Part shown: positions 7,556 to 15,592 of the stretch, one piece after another | Position numbering within the stretch: the first letter of the stretch is position 1 | Layout: each line of letters opens with the position of its first letter | From: Candidatus Omnitrophota bacterium | GTDB taxonomy: Bacteria; Omnitrophota; Omnitrophia; Omnitrophales; Aquincolibacteriaceae | Length of the DNA: 40,153 bases | Direction: 5' to 3' | Assembly (NCBI GenBank): GCA_023247055.1 | Contig: JAHFHF010000019.1 | Span: forward strand, 3,274-43,426 | The notes under the pieces: model-generated | Told to the model about the DNA's origin: nothing | Seen by the model: the letters and a program-made list of their open reading frames with translations, nothing else | Databases searched by the model: none | Program-made: the position numbers and the translations under genes

Positions 7556-7729
7556 ACTAGCTGCATACGCAAGCTTCCTTCAAAGCCTGCTTGCCCGCCG
7601 GCAATTTGGCGGGCGAAGCGCAGTGCTTGAGTAGAAGAAAAGCATTTTACTCAAGCCTAGCCGCATACGCAGGCCTCCTTAGCCTGCGAAGCGCAGTGCT
7701 TGAGTAGAAGAAAAGCATTTTACTCAAGC
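7556..7729. repeat. Tandem intergenic repeat with internal inverted repeats
   Basis: The 308-bp gap between yvcK and the ATPase gene holds two copies of a unit running from CTAGC(C/T)GCATACGCA to TTTTACTCAAGC, offset by 73 bp at their right ends. Each ends in GCTTGAGTA…TACTCAAGC (7625-7656 and 7698-7729), a 9-bp stem. The first copy also contains GCCCGCC/GGCGGGC (7593-7614). The core GCTTGAGTAGAAG also occurs at 316-328. The rest of the gap (7730-7858) is AT-rich before the gene, with no clear promoter and no further ORF. Confidence 0.8.
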
Positions 7730-7858
7730 CCTAGGGGGTCGGCTCCAGCCCATGATTTAGGGCTTGAATTTAAAGATTTAGCGAGTAGACTCTGAACACT
7801 TTGCTGCCTGAAAAATAATTTTTTTATTTTGCGTTTTATTAACTCAGCCTTTTCGAGT

Positions 7859-9565
7859 ATGCCCTCATCTTCGTTACAGCGCACCACGATTGAAAACCGG
7901 ATTGCCCAGCGTGTCGAATCCCTGAAGAAGGGCTACCGGCAAAACTTGGGCATTCTGGGTCCCGAAGGCCTTGGCAAAACCGGCCTGCTTGCCGGACTTT
8001 ACCGTCAATTGGGCCGCGACAAAGATATTCTGCCTGTTTATGTCCACTGCGCGGCTCTTGATTTTTCGGATTTGACCGACCGTTGGATCACGGCCGTGCT
8101 GGCTGCTGTGCTTCCGGCCCCTGCAGATTTACGCGATCCTGTTTCTGCCCAACTGGCTGTCCTTGAAGCGCGCCTGCCCCGGACCGTTGAACATATCCGT
8201 ACCCTGCGCAAAATGGTACGCCGGGGCGAAAAAAACACGGCAGCGGCGCGTGAAGTCCTCGGCCTGACCAGCCTGCTGGCCGACGAGACCCGCAAAAAAG
8301 TGGTGCTGATCCTGGATGAGTTTCATGCCCTGGGAGAAGGCCTGCCGGTGCATGACCCGTTTGGCCTGCTGGGGCATCAGATCATGGTCGAAAAAAACAC
8401 GCTCTACCTGGTAGCCAGTTCGCGGCCGGCCCTGGCCATGGAAATTTTTCGCAACCAGCTCTCGCTTCTTTTTAGTAATTTTGAAACCATGCAGGTCAGT
8501 CCTCTGGATGCGATGGAAATCGCGCGGTTCTTGGAAGCGCGCCAGCCGGGTCTTTTATTTACGGAAGCCCAGAAAAAATTTATGATCCGGATGAGCAGTG
8601 GTGTACCACTGTATCTTGACTTGCTGCTGGAGCACATGCCGGAGGCTGCGGCGGCCATCCCGGCAGATAACCCTCACGAAGCCTTGGCTTTGCCGCTGGC
8701 GGATGAAACTTTGCTGAACGCGGTTGAAAAAGAAATTTTTGACGACCACGGCCGGATCGCGCAAATTTTTCAGCGTCGCCTCGAGCGCGCGCTGGGCTCC
8801 GTCAAAGACGGCGCTATTTTTTATCATACGCTGATGGCTGTCAGTGAAGGCGCGCGTAAAGTGCCGGCCATTGCCGCACATACGGGACGAAAAGCAGCCG
8901 AATGCAAAAAGACGCTGCAGCGTCTCGTTCAGGAAGAACTTCTGGCCAAAAGCAGCGATTTTTATTTTATGGAAGATGCGCTTTTTTCATTCTGGATGCG
9001 TGAGGTTTTTAGCGTACAAAAACGCCAGGCTGTTCCGTTTGCCGATGAACGTGAAAATTTCCGTTTGAGTCTGGCCCGTCATCTTGAGCGTTCGGATTTT
9101 GAAGGGCCAGAAACGGTGTTAGCGTGCATCGAAACACTTTTGATGAGTTTCCGTAATGAATCGCTTCAGCTGGGCCATAAAAAAATCCGCCTGCCGCATT
9201 TTAATGAAGTCACGATCCGGCCGGCCGGGGACCGCGGCCGTTCTTTCACCGCTTCCGGCAGTGCCGTCCAATGGCAAGGGCGCGTTGCTTTTGATCTGCT
9301 GCATGAAGAGGATGTCCAGCTTCTGGCCGAAGAAACACGCGAAACGCGCAAAGCCCGCAAAATCAGCCGTCTGCGCCTCATGATTGCGCTGGGCGGGATT
9401 GATCAGAATGCGAAACTCATGGCCCAGGAAGCGGGCATTCATTTATGGCTTTTGGAAGATCTCAACCGTCTGTTTCTTCTCTATAATCTCCCGCGGCTCA
9501 TTGGCATGAGGAAATTCGATGGATCGACTCTGGGCGCCCTGGCGCAAAGCCTACATCAGGCCTGA
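7859..9565 (+). CDS. P-loop ATPase, archaeal-ATPase/SSO1545-like
   Basis: This 568-residue protein has Walker A GPEGLGKT at 34-41 and Walker B VVLILDE at 148-154. A sensor-like LYLVASSRPA and an arm ending FFYF-like (DFYFMEDALFSFWMREVF) follow, as in the archaeal ATPase family (PF01637, often with a DUF234 tail). The C-terminal 150 residues have alternating strands with RLRLMIALGGIDQNAKLMAQEAGIHLWLLEDL. This resembles the restriction-endonuclease-like tail of DUF234 proteins, but I see no convincing nuclease lysine. The substrate is unknown; such proteins are linked to defence or DNA handling. The ATG at 7859 is chosen over a TTG at 7829; neither has a good ribosome site. It overlaps the HIT gene by 47 bases. 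Confidence 0.75.
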   Translation: MPSSSLQRTTIENRIAQRVESLKKGYRQNLGILGPEGLGKTGLLAGLYRQLGRDKDILPVYVHCAALDFSDLTDRWITAVLAAVLPAPADLRDPVSAQLAVLEARLPRTVEHIRTLRKMVRRGEKNTAAAREVLGLTSLLADETRKKVVLILDEFHALGEGLPVHDPFGLLGHQIMVEKNTLYLVASSRPALAMEIFRNQLSLLFSNFETMQVSPLDAMEIARFLEARQPGLLFTEAQKKFMIRMSSGVPLYLDLLLEHMPEAAAAIPADNPHEALALPLADETLLNAVEKEIFDDHGRIAQIFQRRLERALGSVKDGAIFYHTLMAVSEGARKVPAIAAHTGRKAAECKKTLQRLVQEELLAKSSDFYFMEDALFSFWMREVFSVQKRQAVPFADERENFRLSLARHLERSDFEGPETVLACIETLLMSFRNESLQLGHKKIRLPHFNEVTIRPAGDRGRSFTASGSAVQWQGRVAFDLLHEEDVQLLAEETRETRKARKISRLRLMIALGGIDQNAKLMAQEAGIHLWLLEDLNRLFLLYNLPRLIGMRKFDGSTLGALAQSLHQA

Positions 9566-10007
9566 AGGTAAAAGAAAACCAGGCTGTCTTTTCTGCCGTA
9601 TGGCCAAAGGCCATGCGGGCCATTCTGAGCATATTTTGCTGCGCACGCGTCATAGTTTCGCGGTCCTTAATCTCTATCCGTATAACAATGGCCACACGCT
9701 AATCCTGCCCAAACGCCACGTCCAAACGATCGAGCAGCTGAGCGATGCCGAACGCTTAGATTGGCTTGAAACTTACGTCAAAATTGAAAAAGCCCTGAAA
9801 AAAGGCCTTAAAGCACAGGGAATCAATGTGGGCCTCAATTTAGGCCGTACCGCCGGAGCCGGTATACCCGGCCACTTGCACCTGCATGTGGTACCGCGCT
9901 GGAAGGGCGACGTGAATTTCATGCCGGTCATTGCCCGGACAAAAGTGATTTCCGAATCCATGCAGTCGGTTTATAAGATCATGAAACGCGCTTTGGGAGC
10001 CGGGTGA
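9519..10007 (+). CDS. HIT-family nucleotide hydrolase/phosphorylase
   Basis: This 162-residue HIT protein has the catalytic triad motif HLHLHVV at 119-125 and a CLFC pair (Cys23, Cys26) typical of the zinc-binding subgroup. It begins MDRLWAPWR, a signature of the bacterial Ap4A phosphorylase-like branch seen in actinobacteria, PVC and related phyla. These enzymes act on dinucleoside polyphosphates or AMP-linked compounds through a nucleotidyl-His intermediate (His121 or nearby). The start is supported by GAGGA six bases upstream, inside the ATPase gene. It overlaps dgt in a GTGA. Confidence 0.9.
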   Translation: MDRLWAPWRKAYIRPEGKRKPGCLFCRMAKGHAGHSEHILLRTRHSFAVLNLYPYNNGHTLILPKRHVQTIEQLSDAERLDWLETYVKIEKALKKGLKAQGINVGLNLGRTAGAGIPGHLHLHVVPRWKGDVNFMPVIARTKVISESMQSVYKIMKRALGAG

Positions 10008-11122
10008 GGAACCGGCCGGATCTGGAATCCCTTCTCGCGCCTTACGCTGCGCGCAGCAGCCGTTCGCGGGGCCGTAAATATCCGGAAGAACTTCATCCCT
10101 TGCGCAATCCGTTTCAGCGCGACCGCGACCGCATCATTCATTCCACCGCTTTCCGCCGTCTCCAGTATAAGACCCAGGTCTTTGTCAATCACGAAGGCGA
10201 TCATTACCGGACGCGTCTGACACATACGCTTGAGACCAGCCAGATTGCCCGCTCGATGGCGCGCGTGCTGGGCCTGCATGAAGATTTGGCAGAGGCCGTG
10301 AGCCTCGCTCATGATATCGGTCATGGGCCATTTGGTCATGCCGGCGAATGGGCCTTGCAGGAACTCATGGCGGGCAAGGGCGGTTTTGAACACAATGCCC
10401 AATCCCTGCGTATTGTGGAGGTCCTTGAAGAGCGCTATCCAAACTTCCCGGGGCTTAATCTGACTTTTGAAACGCTGGAAGGGCTTAAAAAACATCCCGT
10501 CAAACAGGGGCTGCCGCGTTCACGGCGTTTTCGCACGCTGGAAGCCGATCTGGTGGACCTGGCTGATGAAATTGCCTATGTCAGCCATGATCTGGATGAC
10601 GGCCTGCGTTCCGGCTTGCTCGAAGAAGCTCCGCTCAAAGACGTGCGACTGTGGGCCGAGTGTGAGCGGGAAGTGCTGGCCGTATATCCCGGGCTCGAAA
10701 ATGCCCCCAAAAGACGCTTAATTATCCGTCAGGTGATTGACCACCTGGTCAAAGATACGGTCGCAACCAGCCGCGGGCTGATCACGGCCCGCAAAATCAA
10801 AAAACTGGATGATCTTCAGCGCACCCGCCTGCCCGTCATTGCGCTTTCGGACAAATTGAAGCGCGAGCATGCCGAGCTCAAACGTTTTCTGCGTAAAAAT
10901 TTGTATCTTCACCATCATGTGGTGCGTATGACGGAAAAGGGGCAGCGATTTTTAAAGGGCCTCTTCAAGAACTACATTGCAAAACCCAGCCAGCTGTCGC
11001 CGGAGGTATTGAAACGGGCGCAGAAAGACGGCCTTGAGCGGGCGGTCTGCGATTATGTGGCGGGCATGACGGACCGTTTTGCGATTCAGGAATACAAACG
11101 CCTGTTTGAACCTTATGAATAG
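10004..11122 (+). CDS. dgt: dGTP triphosphohydrolase-like HD protein
   Basis: This 372-residue member of the dGTPase family would split dNTPs to deoxynucleoside and triphosphate. The HD metal site is visible: RLTHTLE (His74), then LAHDIGHGPFGH (His103, Asp104), then SHDLDDGL. The N-terminus DRDRIIHSTAFRRLQYKTQVF is the conserved dGTPase nucleotide/allosteric region. Length fits the short (about 370-440 residue) bacterial branch. It starts at a GTG overlapping the HIT stop, so it is translationally coupled to a second nucleotide-cleaving enzyme. Related dNTPases deplete nucleotides during phage infection. Here a housekeeping role is equally possible. Confidence 0.9.
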   Translation: MRNRPDLESLLAPYAARSSRSRGRKYPEELHPLRNPFQRDRDRIIHSTAFRRLQYKTQVFVNHEGDHYRTRLTHTLETSQIARSMARVLGLHEDLAEAVSLAHDIGHGPFGHAGEWALQELMAGKGGFEHNAQSLRIVEVLEERYPNFPGLNLTFETLEGLKKHPVKQGLPRSRRFRTLEADLVDLADEIAYVSHDLDDGLRSGLLEEAPLKDVRLWAECEREVLAVYPGLENAPKRRLIIRQVIDHLVKDTVATSRGLITARKIKKLDDLQRTRLPVIALSDKLKREHAELKRFLRKNLYLHHHVVRMTEKGQRFLKGLFKNYIAKPSQLSPEVLKRAQKDGLERAVCDYVAGMTDRFAIQEYKRLFEPYE

Positions 11123-11140
11123 AACTTCACCCGCCGATAA

Positions 11141-11149
11141 TGTTATACT
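11141..11149 (+). promoter_or_regulatory. Extended -10 promoter candidate
   Basis: TGTTATACT matches an extended -10 element (TGnTATACT) in the 69-bp gap before the GAF/HD-GYP gene. No well-spaced -35 box is seen, which is normal for extended -10 promoters. It would give a leader of roughly 36 bases. Confidence 0.45.
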
Positions 11150-11191
11150 AGCAAATCGCAGGGTCTCAGGCATCATCCTCGTCTGAAGGGC

Positions 11192-12772
11192 ATGAAAAAC
11201 AAACACCGACAAATTACTGTTCTGGAAAAATATCTTTTTCCGAATCCTGTCTGGCAGGAAGGCTACCGCGCCAATGTGCGCCTTCTCGGCAAACCGGCGG
11301 GCTGGTTTGCGCTTGTCAAGGAAACCGGCGTGGATATCGTCAAGCTGGACCGCAAGGGCGGCCGCTCCGGCCAAAGCCCGCTTGAACTTTCCCAAGATAC
11401 TTCCTGCGAATTCCATCAAAAATATGCCGAGCAGCTGGTCCGCGATGAAGACCGGCTGAGTGATCATTTCCAGCTTTATAAAGACCGGCAGGGCCGCCGC
11501 GGCGTCCTCTATGCCGTGCGTCATCTGGGGCGCCTGAAGGGCATTTTTTTTCTGAGCGGCCTTTCAGAGCCCGAAAAAAAAGCGGCACCATTTCTTGGTC
11601 TTTTTGAGCATTTTCTGCTGAGCCAGACTGAACTGGCGCATAAGAGTTTTGAACTCAATAATTTTTATGAAACCGTCCATCCGCGTGCCCTGGCGCTTTC
11701 GACCATGCATTCCGTGCACCGCGTGATCAGTTCCTCGCTCCGGCTTCAGGAACTTTTGCCGCGCATCGGGCGCCTGAGCGCGCAGGTCCTGAAAGCCAAG
11801 GGCTGTTCGATCCTGCTGGTCGATACCGATCGCCAGTACCTCTCGAGTTATTTTTCTTTCGGGGAGCATCCGCGTTTTATTCACCGCCAGCGCATCAAGA
11901 TCGGCCGGGGCCTTGAAGGCCGCATTGCCTCGACCGGCGAGTTTTATCTCAGCCGCAATGCCATCGGCGTTCCATTTATCGAAGACGACGTGGTGGGCGT
12001 GATTTTGCTCTGGCACAAGATTGACCGGCAGGCTTTTAGCAAAATTGACCTGGAAATCCTGAAATCCCTTTCCGAACAGGCCGTTGTGGCCATTAAAAAC
12101 GCCCAGCTTTTTGAAGAAACCGAAAAATTAACGCTGGGCAGCATCAAAACCATCAATGAACTGCTGGAACTTAACTTCCGCGGCAGCCGCAAGCATCTGG
12201 ATGCTTTCTCCAAGATCGTGCTGGAACTCGGCAAAGAACTCGGGCTTTCCACCCGTGAGCAAATTCACATCGAGCGCGCCATTTTCCTGCTCGACACGGG
12301 GACGATGGCCCTGCCGGATACCGTTTTGACCAAGCAGGGAAAGCTGACCAAGCGCGAATATGACATGGTTAAGAAAGTCCCCATGCAAGGTGCCCAGCTT
12401 TTGAGATCGATTTCATCCCTCAAACCCGTGCTTCCGATTGTACGCCATCACCATGAACGCTATGACGGCAAAGGTTACCCGCAGGGACTCAAAGGCGATG
12501 AAATCCCAGTTGGCGCACGCATTGTTTCTGTGGTAAACTCCTTCGTCGCAATGATTTCCAAGCGCAGTTACCGCGAACGTATGACGCTTGAGCAGTCCAT
12601 CCGTGAAATTCAGGCCAACCGCGGCACGCAATTTGATCCCAAAGTCGTGGACGCCTTTGTGCGCGTGATTCACCGGAAAGATTTGCAGCATCTTGTCGAA
12701 CTCGCCATGCGGCACGGGAACGAAAACAAACGCCAACGGCTCGCCGCCGTTCAATCAAGGAACCGCACATGA
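11192..12772 (+). CDS. GAF plus degenerate HD-GYP domain protein
   Basis: This 526-residue cytoplasmic protein has an unassigned N-terminal region (1-150), a GAF-like sensor domain (about 175-305) and an HD-GYP-like domain (about 325-510). HD-GYP proteins hydrolyse cyclic di-GMP. Here the HHERYDGKGYP motif (420-430) is intact, but the HD motif reads LLDTG (366-370) instead of LHDIG. The usual His before PxxGA is also replaced (KKVPMQGA, 394-401). At least two metal ligands are missing, so catalysis is unlikely and a sensory or scaffolding role is more probable. It overlaps the next small gene in an ATGA. Confidence 0.85.
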   Translation: MKNKHRQITVLEKYLFPNPVWQEGYRANVRLLGKPAGWFALVKETGVDIVKLDRKGGRSGQSPLELSQDTSCEFHQKYAEQLVRDEDRLSDHFQLYKDRQGRRGVLYAVRHLGRLKGIFFLSGLSEPEKKAAPFLGLFEHFLLSQTELAHKSFELNNFYETVHPRALALSTMHSVHRVISSSLRLQELLPRIGRLSAQVLKAKGCSILLVDTDRQYLSSYFSFGEHPRFIHRQRIKIGRGLEGRIASTGEFYLSRNAIGVPFIEDDVVGVILLWHKIDRQAFSKIDLEILKSLSEQAVVAIKNAQLFEETEKLTLGSIKTINELLELNFRGSRKHLDAFSKIVLELGKELGLSTREQIHIERAIFLLDTGTMALPDTVLTKQGKLTKREYDMVKKVPMQGAQLLRSISSLKPVLPIVRHHHERYDGKGYPQGLKGDEIPVGARIVSVVNSFVAMISKRSYRERMTLEQSIREIQANRGTQFDPKVVDAFVRVIHRKDLQHLVELAMRHGNENKRQRLAAVQSRNRT

Positions 12773-12945
12773 GTCTTGAGGGAGTCCGCATTGAAAAGCC
12801 CAGCGCCGCTGACCCTCTCCCGGCCGCTCCGCAAGTTCTGCGCGTACACCGCACCGCCGCGCGCATCTTTTTGTTTTTGACCTTTTTATTTTCAGCCATT
12901 TCGATCGCCCTTGCGGCCGTCGTCACCGTTCAGTCAAAGTTTTAG
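12769..12945 (+). CDS. Small single-pass membrane protein (58 aa)
   Basis: An ATGA overlap with the HD-GYP gene starts a 58-residue frame ending in TAG. It has a polar N-terminus (MSLEGVRIEKPSAADPL), a basic stretch (VHRTAAR) and one strong membrane helix (IFLFLTFLFSAISIALAAVV). It ends just ahead of the AGGAGGAG ribosome site of the lipoprotein gene. The tight coupling on both sides supports a real gene. It occupies the place where ftsL might be expected ahead of a murE cluster. It lacks the periplasmic coiled coil of FtsL, so I do not call it that. Confidence 0.6.
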   Translation: MSLEGVRIEKPSAADPLPAAPQVLRVHRTAARIFLFLTFLFSAISIALAAVVTVQSKF

Positions 12946-12957
12946 GAGGAGTTTGTT

Positions 12958-13620
12958 ATGAAACCGTCATTTAAGTCCGTCCGTCATCTCGCGTTATTTT
13001 CATTGCTGGCCATGCTGACGCTGACTGGCTGTGCGAAAAACAAAGACCTGGAAAAAGTTTCACGCGAACAGGCGGCCACGATTCAAGGGCTCTCCAACGA
13101 AATTGCCCGGCTGAATGACGAACTCGACCAGGCGATCCGTTCGCGTGAAGATCTCGAGAAAGCCAAAGAAGCGCTTGAAAGCAAACTGCGCAGCGAACTC
13201 GGGTCCGGCGATTTTTCGCTTTCGATGCAGGATCGCGGTCTGGTTCTGACCATGCAGGACAAAGTTTTATTTGATTCGGGGAAAGTAGAATTGAAAGAGT
13301 CTTCCAAACAGGCCCTTTCCAAAATTTCCGGGATCTTGAAGGACAAGGTCGGTCAGAACCAAGTTAACGTGGAAGGCCATACCGACAACGTGCCCATCCG
13401 TTTTTCCAGCTGGAAATCGAACTGGGAACTTTCAACGGCCCGGGCCACGGAAGTGATTCACTTTTTTGTGGACGACGGCGGCCTGAACCCGGTGCGCTTT
13501 GCCGCCGTCGGTTACGGAGAATTTCATCCGGTCGCTTCCAATGACGAAGCCCAGGGCCGGGGCATGAACCGCCGCGTGGATATCGTCATTTCGCCCAAGA
13601 AAATCGGCGCCAAGCAGTAA
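12958..13620 (+). CDS. OmpA/Pal-type peptidoglycan-binding lipoprotein
   Basis: This 220-residue lipoprotein has the lipobox LTLTGC with Cys25, a coiled coil at about 27-75, and an OmpA C-terminal domain from about residue 90. Visible motifs are VLFDSGKVELKESS, VEGHTDNVPI and LSTARATEVIHFF, with NRRVDIVI at the end. It would tether the outer membrane to peptidoglycan. The DNVPI and WELSTARA forms are closer to the MotB/OmpA-like subgroup than to E. coli Pal. AGGAGGAG sits just before the ATG, the strongest ribosome site in the window, suggesting high expression. Confidence 0.9.
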   Translation: MKPSFKSVRHLALFSLLAMLTLTGCAKNKDLEKVSREQAATIQGLSNEIARLNDELDQAIRSREDLEKAKEALESKLRSELGSGDFSLSMQDRGLVLTMQDKVLFDSGKVELKESSKQALSKISGILKDKVGQNQVNVEGHTDNVPIRFSSWKSNWELSTARATEVIHFFVDDGGLNPVRFAAVGYGEFHPVASNDEAQGRGMNRRVDIVISPKKIGAKQ

Positions 13621-13629
13621 AGGCGGCGT

Positions 13630-14118
13630 GTGCGGCGGCTTGCCCTTCTGTTGACAGCCGCGGCTGCCGGCCTGGTTGTCTGGTTTTGCATTCAAAGCTG
13701 GGTGATTCCGCCGTTGGTGATCCGGCGCGCAGAAAAAGCGCTTGAAATTAAAATCAGCGGTAAAGTCCGGCCGGTCTTTTTTAAATCCCAATTTGCCATC
13801 GAGGGGATCGAGACCGATTGGGACCGGAAAATCCGGATTTTTTCAGGCCGTATGCAGATTGATTACGACCTGACCGGATTGTGGGGCGGACGGCTGCATC
13901 TTGCGATTAGCGGACAGCAGGTGGCGGCTGAACTTTTGAGCGATTGGGCCAGCATGGCAGGCGGCCAAAACGTAGTTTTTGAAACAATTTTTGCGGATTT
14001 AGTCATCGATCGGCATGGACTCCGGGAAGTCAGGGCGCTTCAAGCCGAATCGCCCTCCATTCAATTCCGGTTCGGACCGAACTCGAACCGCAGCATGAGA
14101 GACCAGCATGAAGCTTGA
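13630..14118 (+). CDS. Membrane-anchored protein of unknown function before murE
   Basis: This 162-residue protein starts at GTG with a hydrophobic N-terminal anchor (LALLLTAAAAGLVVWFCIQSWVIPPLV) followed by a probable periplasmic beta-rich part. The N-terminal anchor and strand pattern (FAIEGIETDWDRKIRIFSGRMQIDY) resemble the start of AsmA/DUF748-like proteins in general form only. I do not recognise the family. It lies nine bases after the Pal-like lipoprotein and overlaps murE by 11 bases, so it is co-expressed with envelope genes and is presumably an envelope factor. Confidence 0.6.
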   Translation: MRRLALLLTAAAAGLVVWFCIQSWVIPPLVIRRAEKALEIKISGKVRPVFFKSQFAIEGIETDWDRKIRIFSGRMQIDYDLTGLWGGRLHLAISGQQVAAELLSDWASMAGGQNVVFETIFADLVIDRHGLREVRALQAESPSIQFRFGPNSNRSMRDQHEA

Positions 14119-15592
14119 GGATTTATTCCGCGAAATCGCCGTCCTCGACAAACTCAACTGGAAACCCTCTCTCAGCATCTCCCGCATCACTTCCGATTCC
14201 CGCATGGCCGGCCCCGGCACGTTGTTTGTCGCCTGCAAGGGTACGCGCATGGACGCCCATGATTTCATCGGGCAAGCGATTCAGGCCGGAGCGGCGGCGA
14301 TTGTCTGTGAAAGCATTCCGGAATCCGCGACGGTGCGCCATATTCCTGTTATTCAAGTGCCATCGTCGCGCAATGTACTTTCGCTCGTGCTGCAGCGTTT
14401 TCATCACATCCCGGATGAGCGCCTGAAGTTGATCGGGGTCACGGGCACGAACGGCAAAACCACGATTGCCTACCTTCTTTACCGGCTGCTGCGCCAAAAA
14501 GCCAAAGCCGCCTATATCGGCACGCTCAATTACCAGTGGGCCGAGCACCAGCTTGAATCCTCCAACACCACGCCCGGTCCCGAACTTTTAATTCCCATGC
14601 TGGCTCAAATGCGCCAGGAAGGGGTGCGCTACTGCGTGCTGGAAGTTTCTTCGCATGCCCTGGACCAGGGCCGCGTGCATCATCTGCCGTTTGATCTGGC
14701 CATTTTTACGCAGCTGACGCAGGATCATTTCGATTACCATCAAACTATGGAACGCTATTTTCAAGCCAAGCGCCTGTTGTTTGCGGCCAAACCCGCGCCG
14801 AAAAATATGCTGATCAACAAGGATTGTGCTTACGGCCGCCGTCTGCTGGAAGAATTTCAGTCTGCCAAAAGTTACAGCCTGGAATCCGCGGCGGATTTTT
14901 CCGCGCGTGACGTGCGCACGGATTTTACGGGCAGCCGCTTCAATTTTCACAACGCTAAAAATAAACCGCTGGCCGTTGAGATTCCGCTGTCATTTAAGCA
15001 CAACATCACGAATACGCTGACGGCGCTCGGCGGTCTGGCGCTGCTGGGTTTTGAACCCGCAGATTTTCTGGCAGACCTGCGCCGTTTCGACGGCATTCCC
15101 GGCCGTTTGGAACGCGTTTCGCAAGGCGAGCCATTCGCCGTTTTCGTCGATTATGCCCATACGCCGGATGCTTTTGAAAATGTGCTGGGGCAGGCGGCAA
15201 AACTCAAACCGCGCCGCATCCTGACGCTTTTTGGCTGCGGCGGCGACCGCGATTTTGGCAAACGTAAACTCATGACGCGCGCGGCCTGTAAATATTCCGA
15301 CATTGTGGTGTTGACCGCCGACAATCCGCGTTCCGAAGATCCGGACCGCATTCTCGACCACATGCGCGAGGGCCTGCCGCAGGACGGTGAAAAACCCTGC
15401 CAGGTGCTTGAAGTTCTGGACCGCCGGCAGGCGATTGAAAAACTGATCAGCCTGGCCGAAGAGGGTGACGTGCTTTTTATTTTGGGCAAAGGCCATGAGG
15501 ATTATCAAATCCTGGGCGACAAAAAAATCCCCTTTGACGACCGCCTTGTGGCCCGCGAGTGCCTCCAGCGCAAAAGCCGTGTTCTTTCCTGA
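14108..15592 (+). CDS. murE: UDP-MurNAc-L-Ala-D-Glu ligase MurE
   Basis: This 494-residue cytoplasmic ligase adds the third residue of the peptidoglycan stem peptide. It has the nucleotide loop TGTNGKTT at 112-119, SNTTPGP near 152-158, LEVSSHAL near 178-184 and the domain 3 motif DNPR at 405-408. DNPR is the signature of enzymes that add meso-diaminopimelate, so the wall is probably DAP type. The length is normal. It starts inside the preceding gene and is followed by murF overlapping by 14 bases. Genes that often come first in this cluster (rsmH, ftsL, ftsI) are not present upstream. Confidence 0.97.
   Translation: MKLEDLFREIAVLDKLNWKPSLSISRITSDSRMAGPGTLFVACKGTRMDAHDFIGQAIQAGAAAIVCESIPESATVRHIPVIQVPSSRNVLSLVLQRFHHIPDERLKLIGVTGTNGKTTIAYLLYRLLRQKAKAAYIGTLNYQWAEHQLESSNTTPGPELLIPMLAQMRQEGVRYCVLEVSSHALDQGRVHHLPFDLAIFTQLTQDHFDYHQTMERYFQAKRLLFAAKPAPKNMLINKDCAYGRRLLEEFQSAKSYSLESAADFSARDVRTDFTGSRFNFHNAKNKPLAVEIPLSFKHNITNTLTALGGLALLGFEPADFLADLRRFDGIPGRLERVSQGEPFAVFVDYAHTPDAFENVLGQAAKLKPRRILTLFGCGGDRDFGKRKLMTRAACKYSDIVVLTADNPRSEDPDRILDHMREGLPQDGEKPCQVLEVLDRRQAIEKLISLAEEGDVLFILGKGHEDYQILGDKKIPFDDRLVARECLQRKSRVLS

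Noticed and set aside
12769-12945. FtsL identity for the small membrane protein
   Set aside because: It has a membrane helix at its C-terminus and no periplasmic coiled coil, unlike FtsL.
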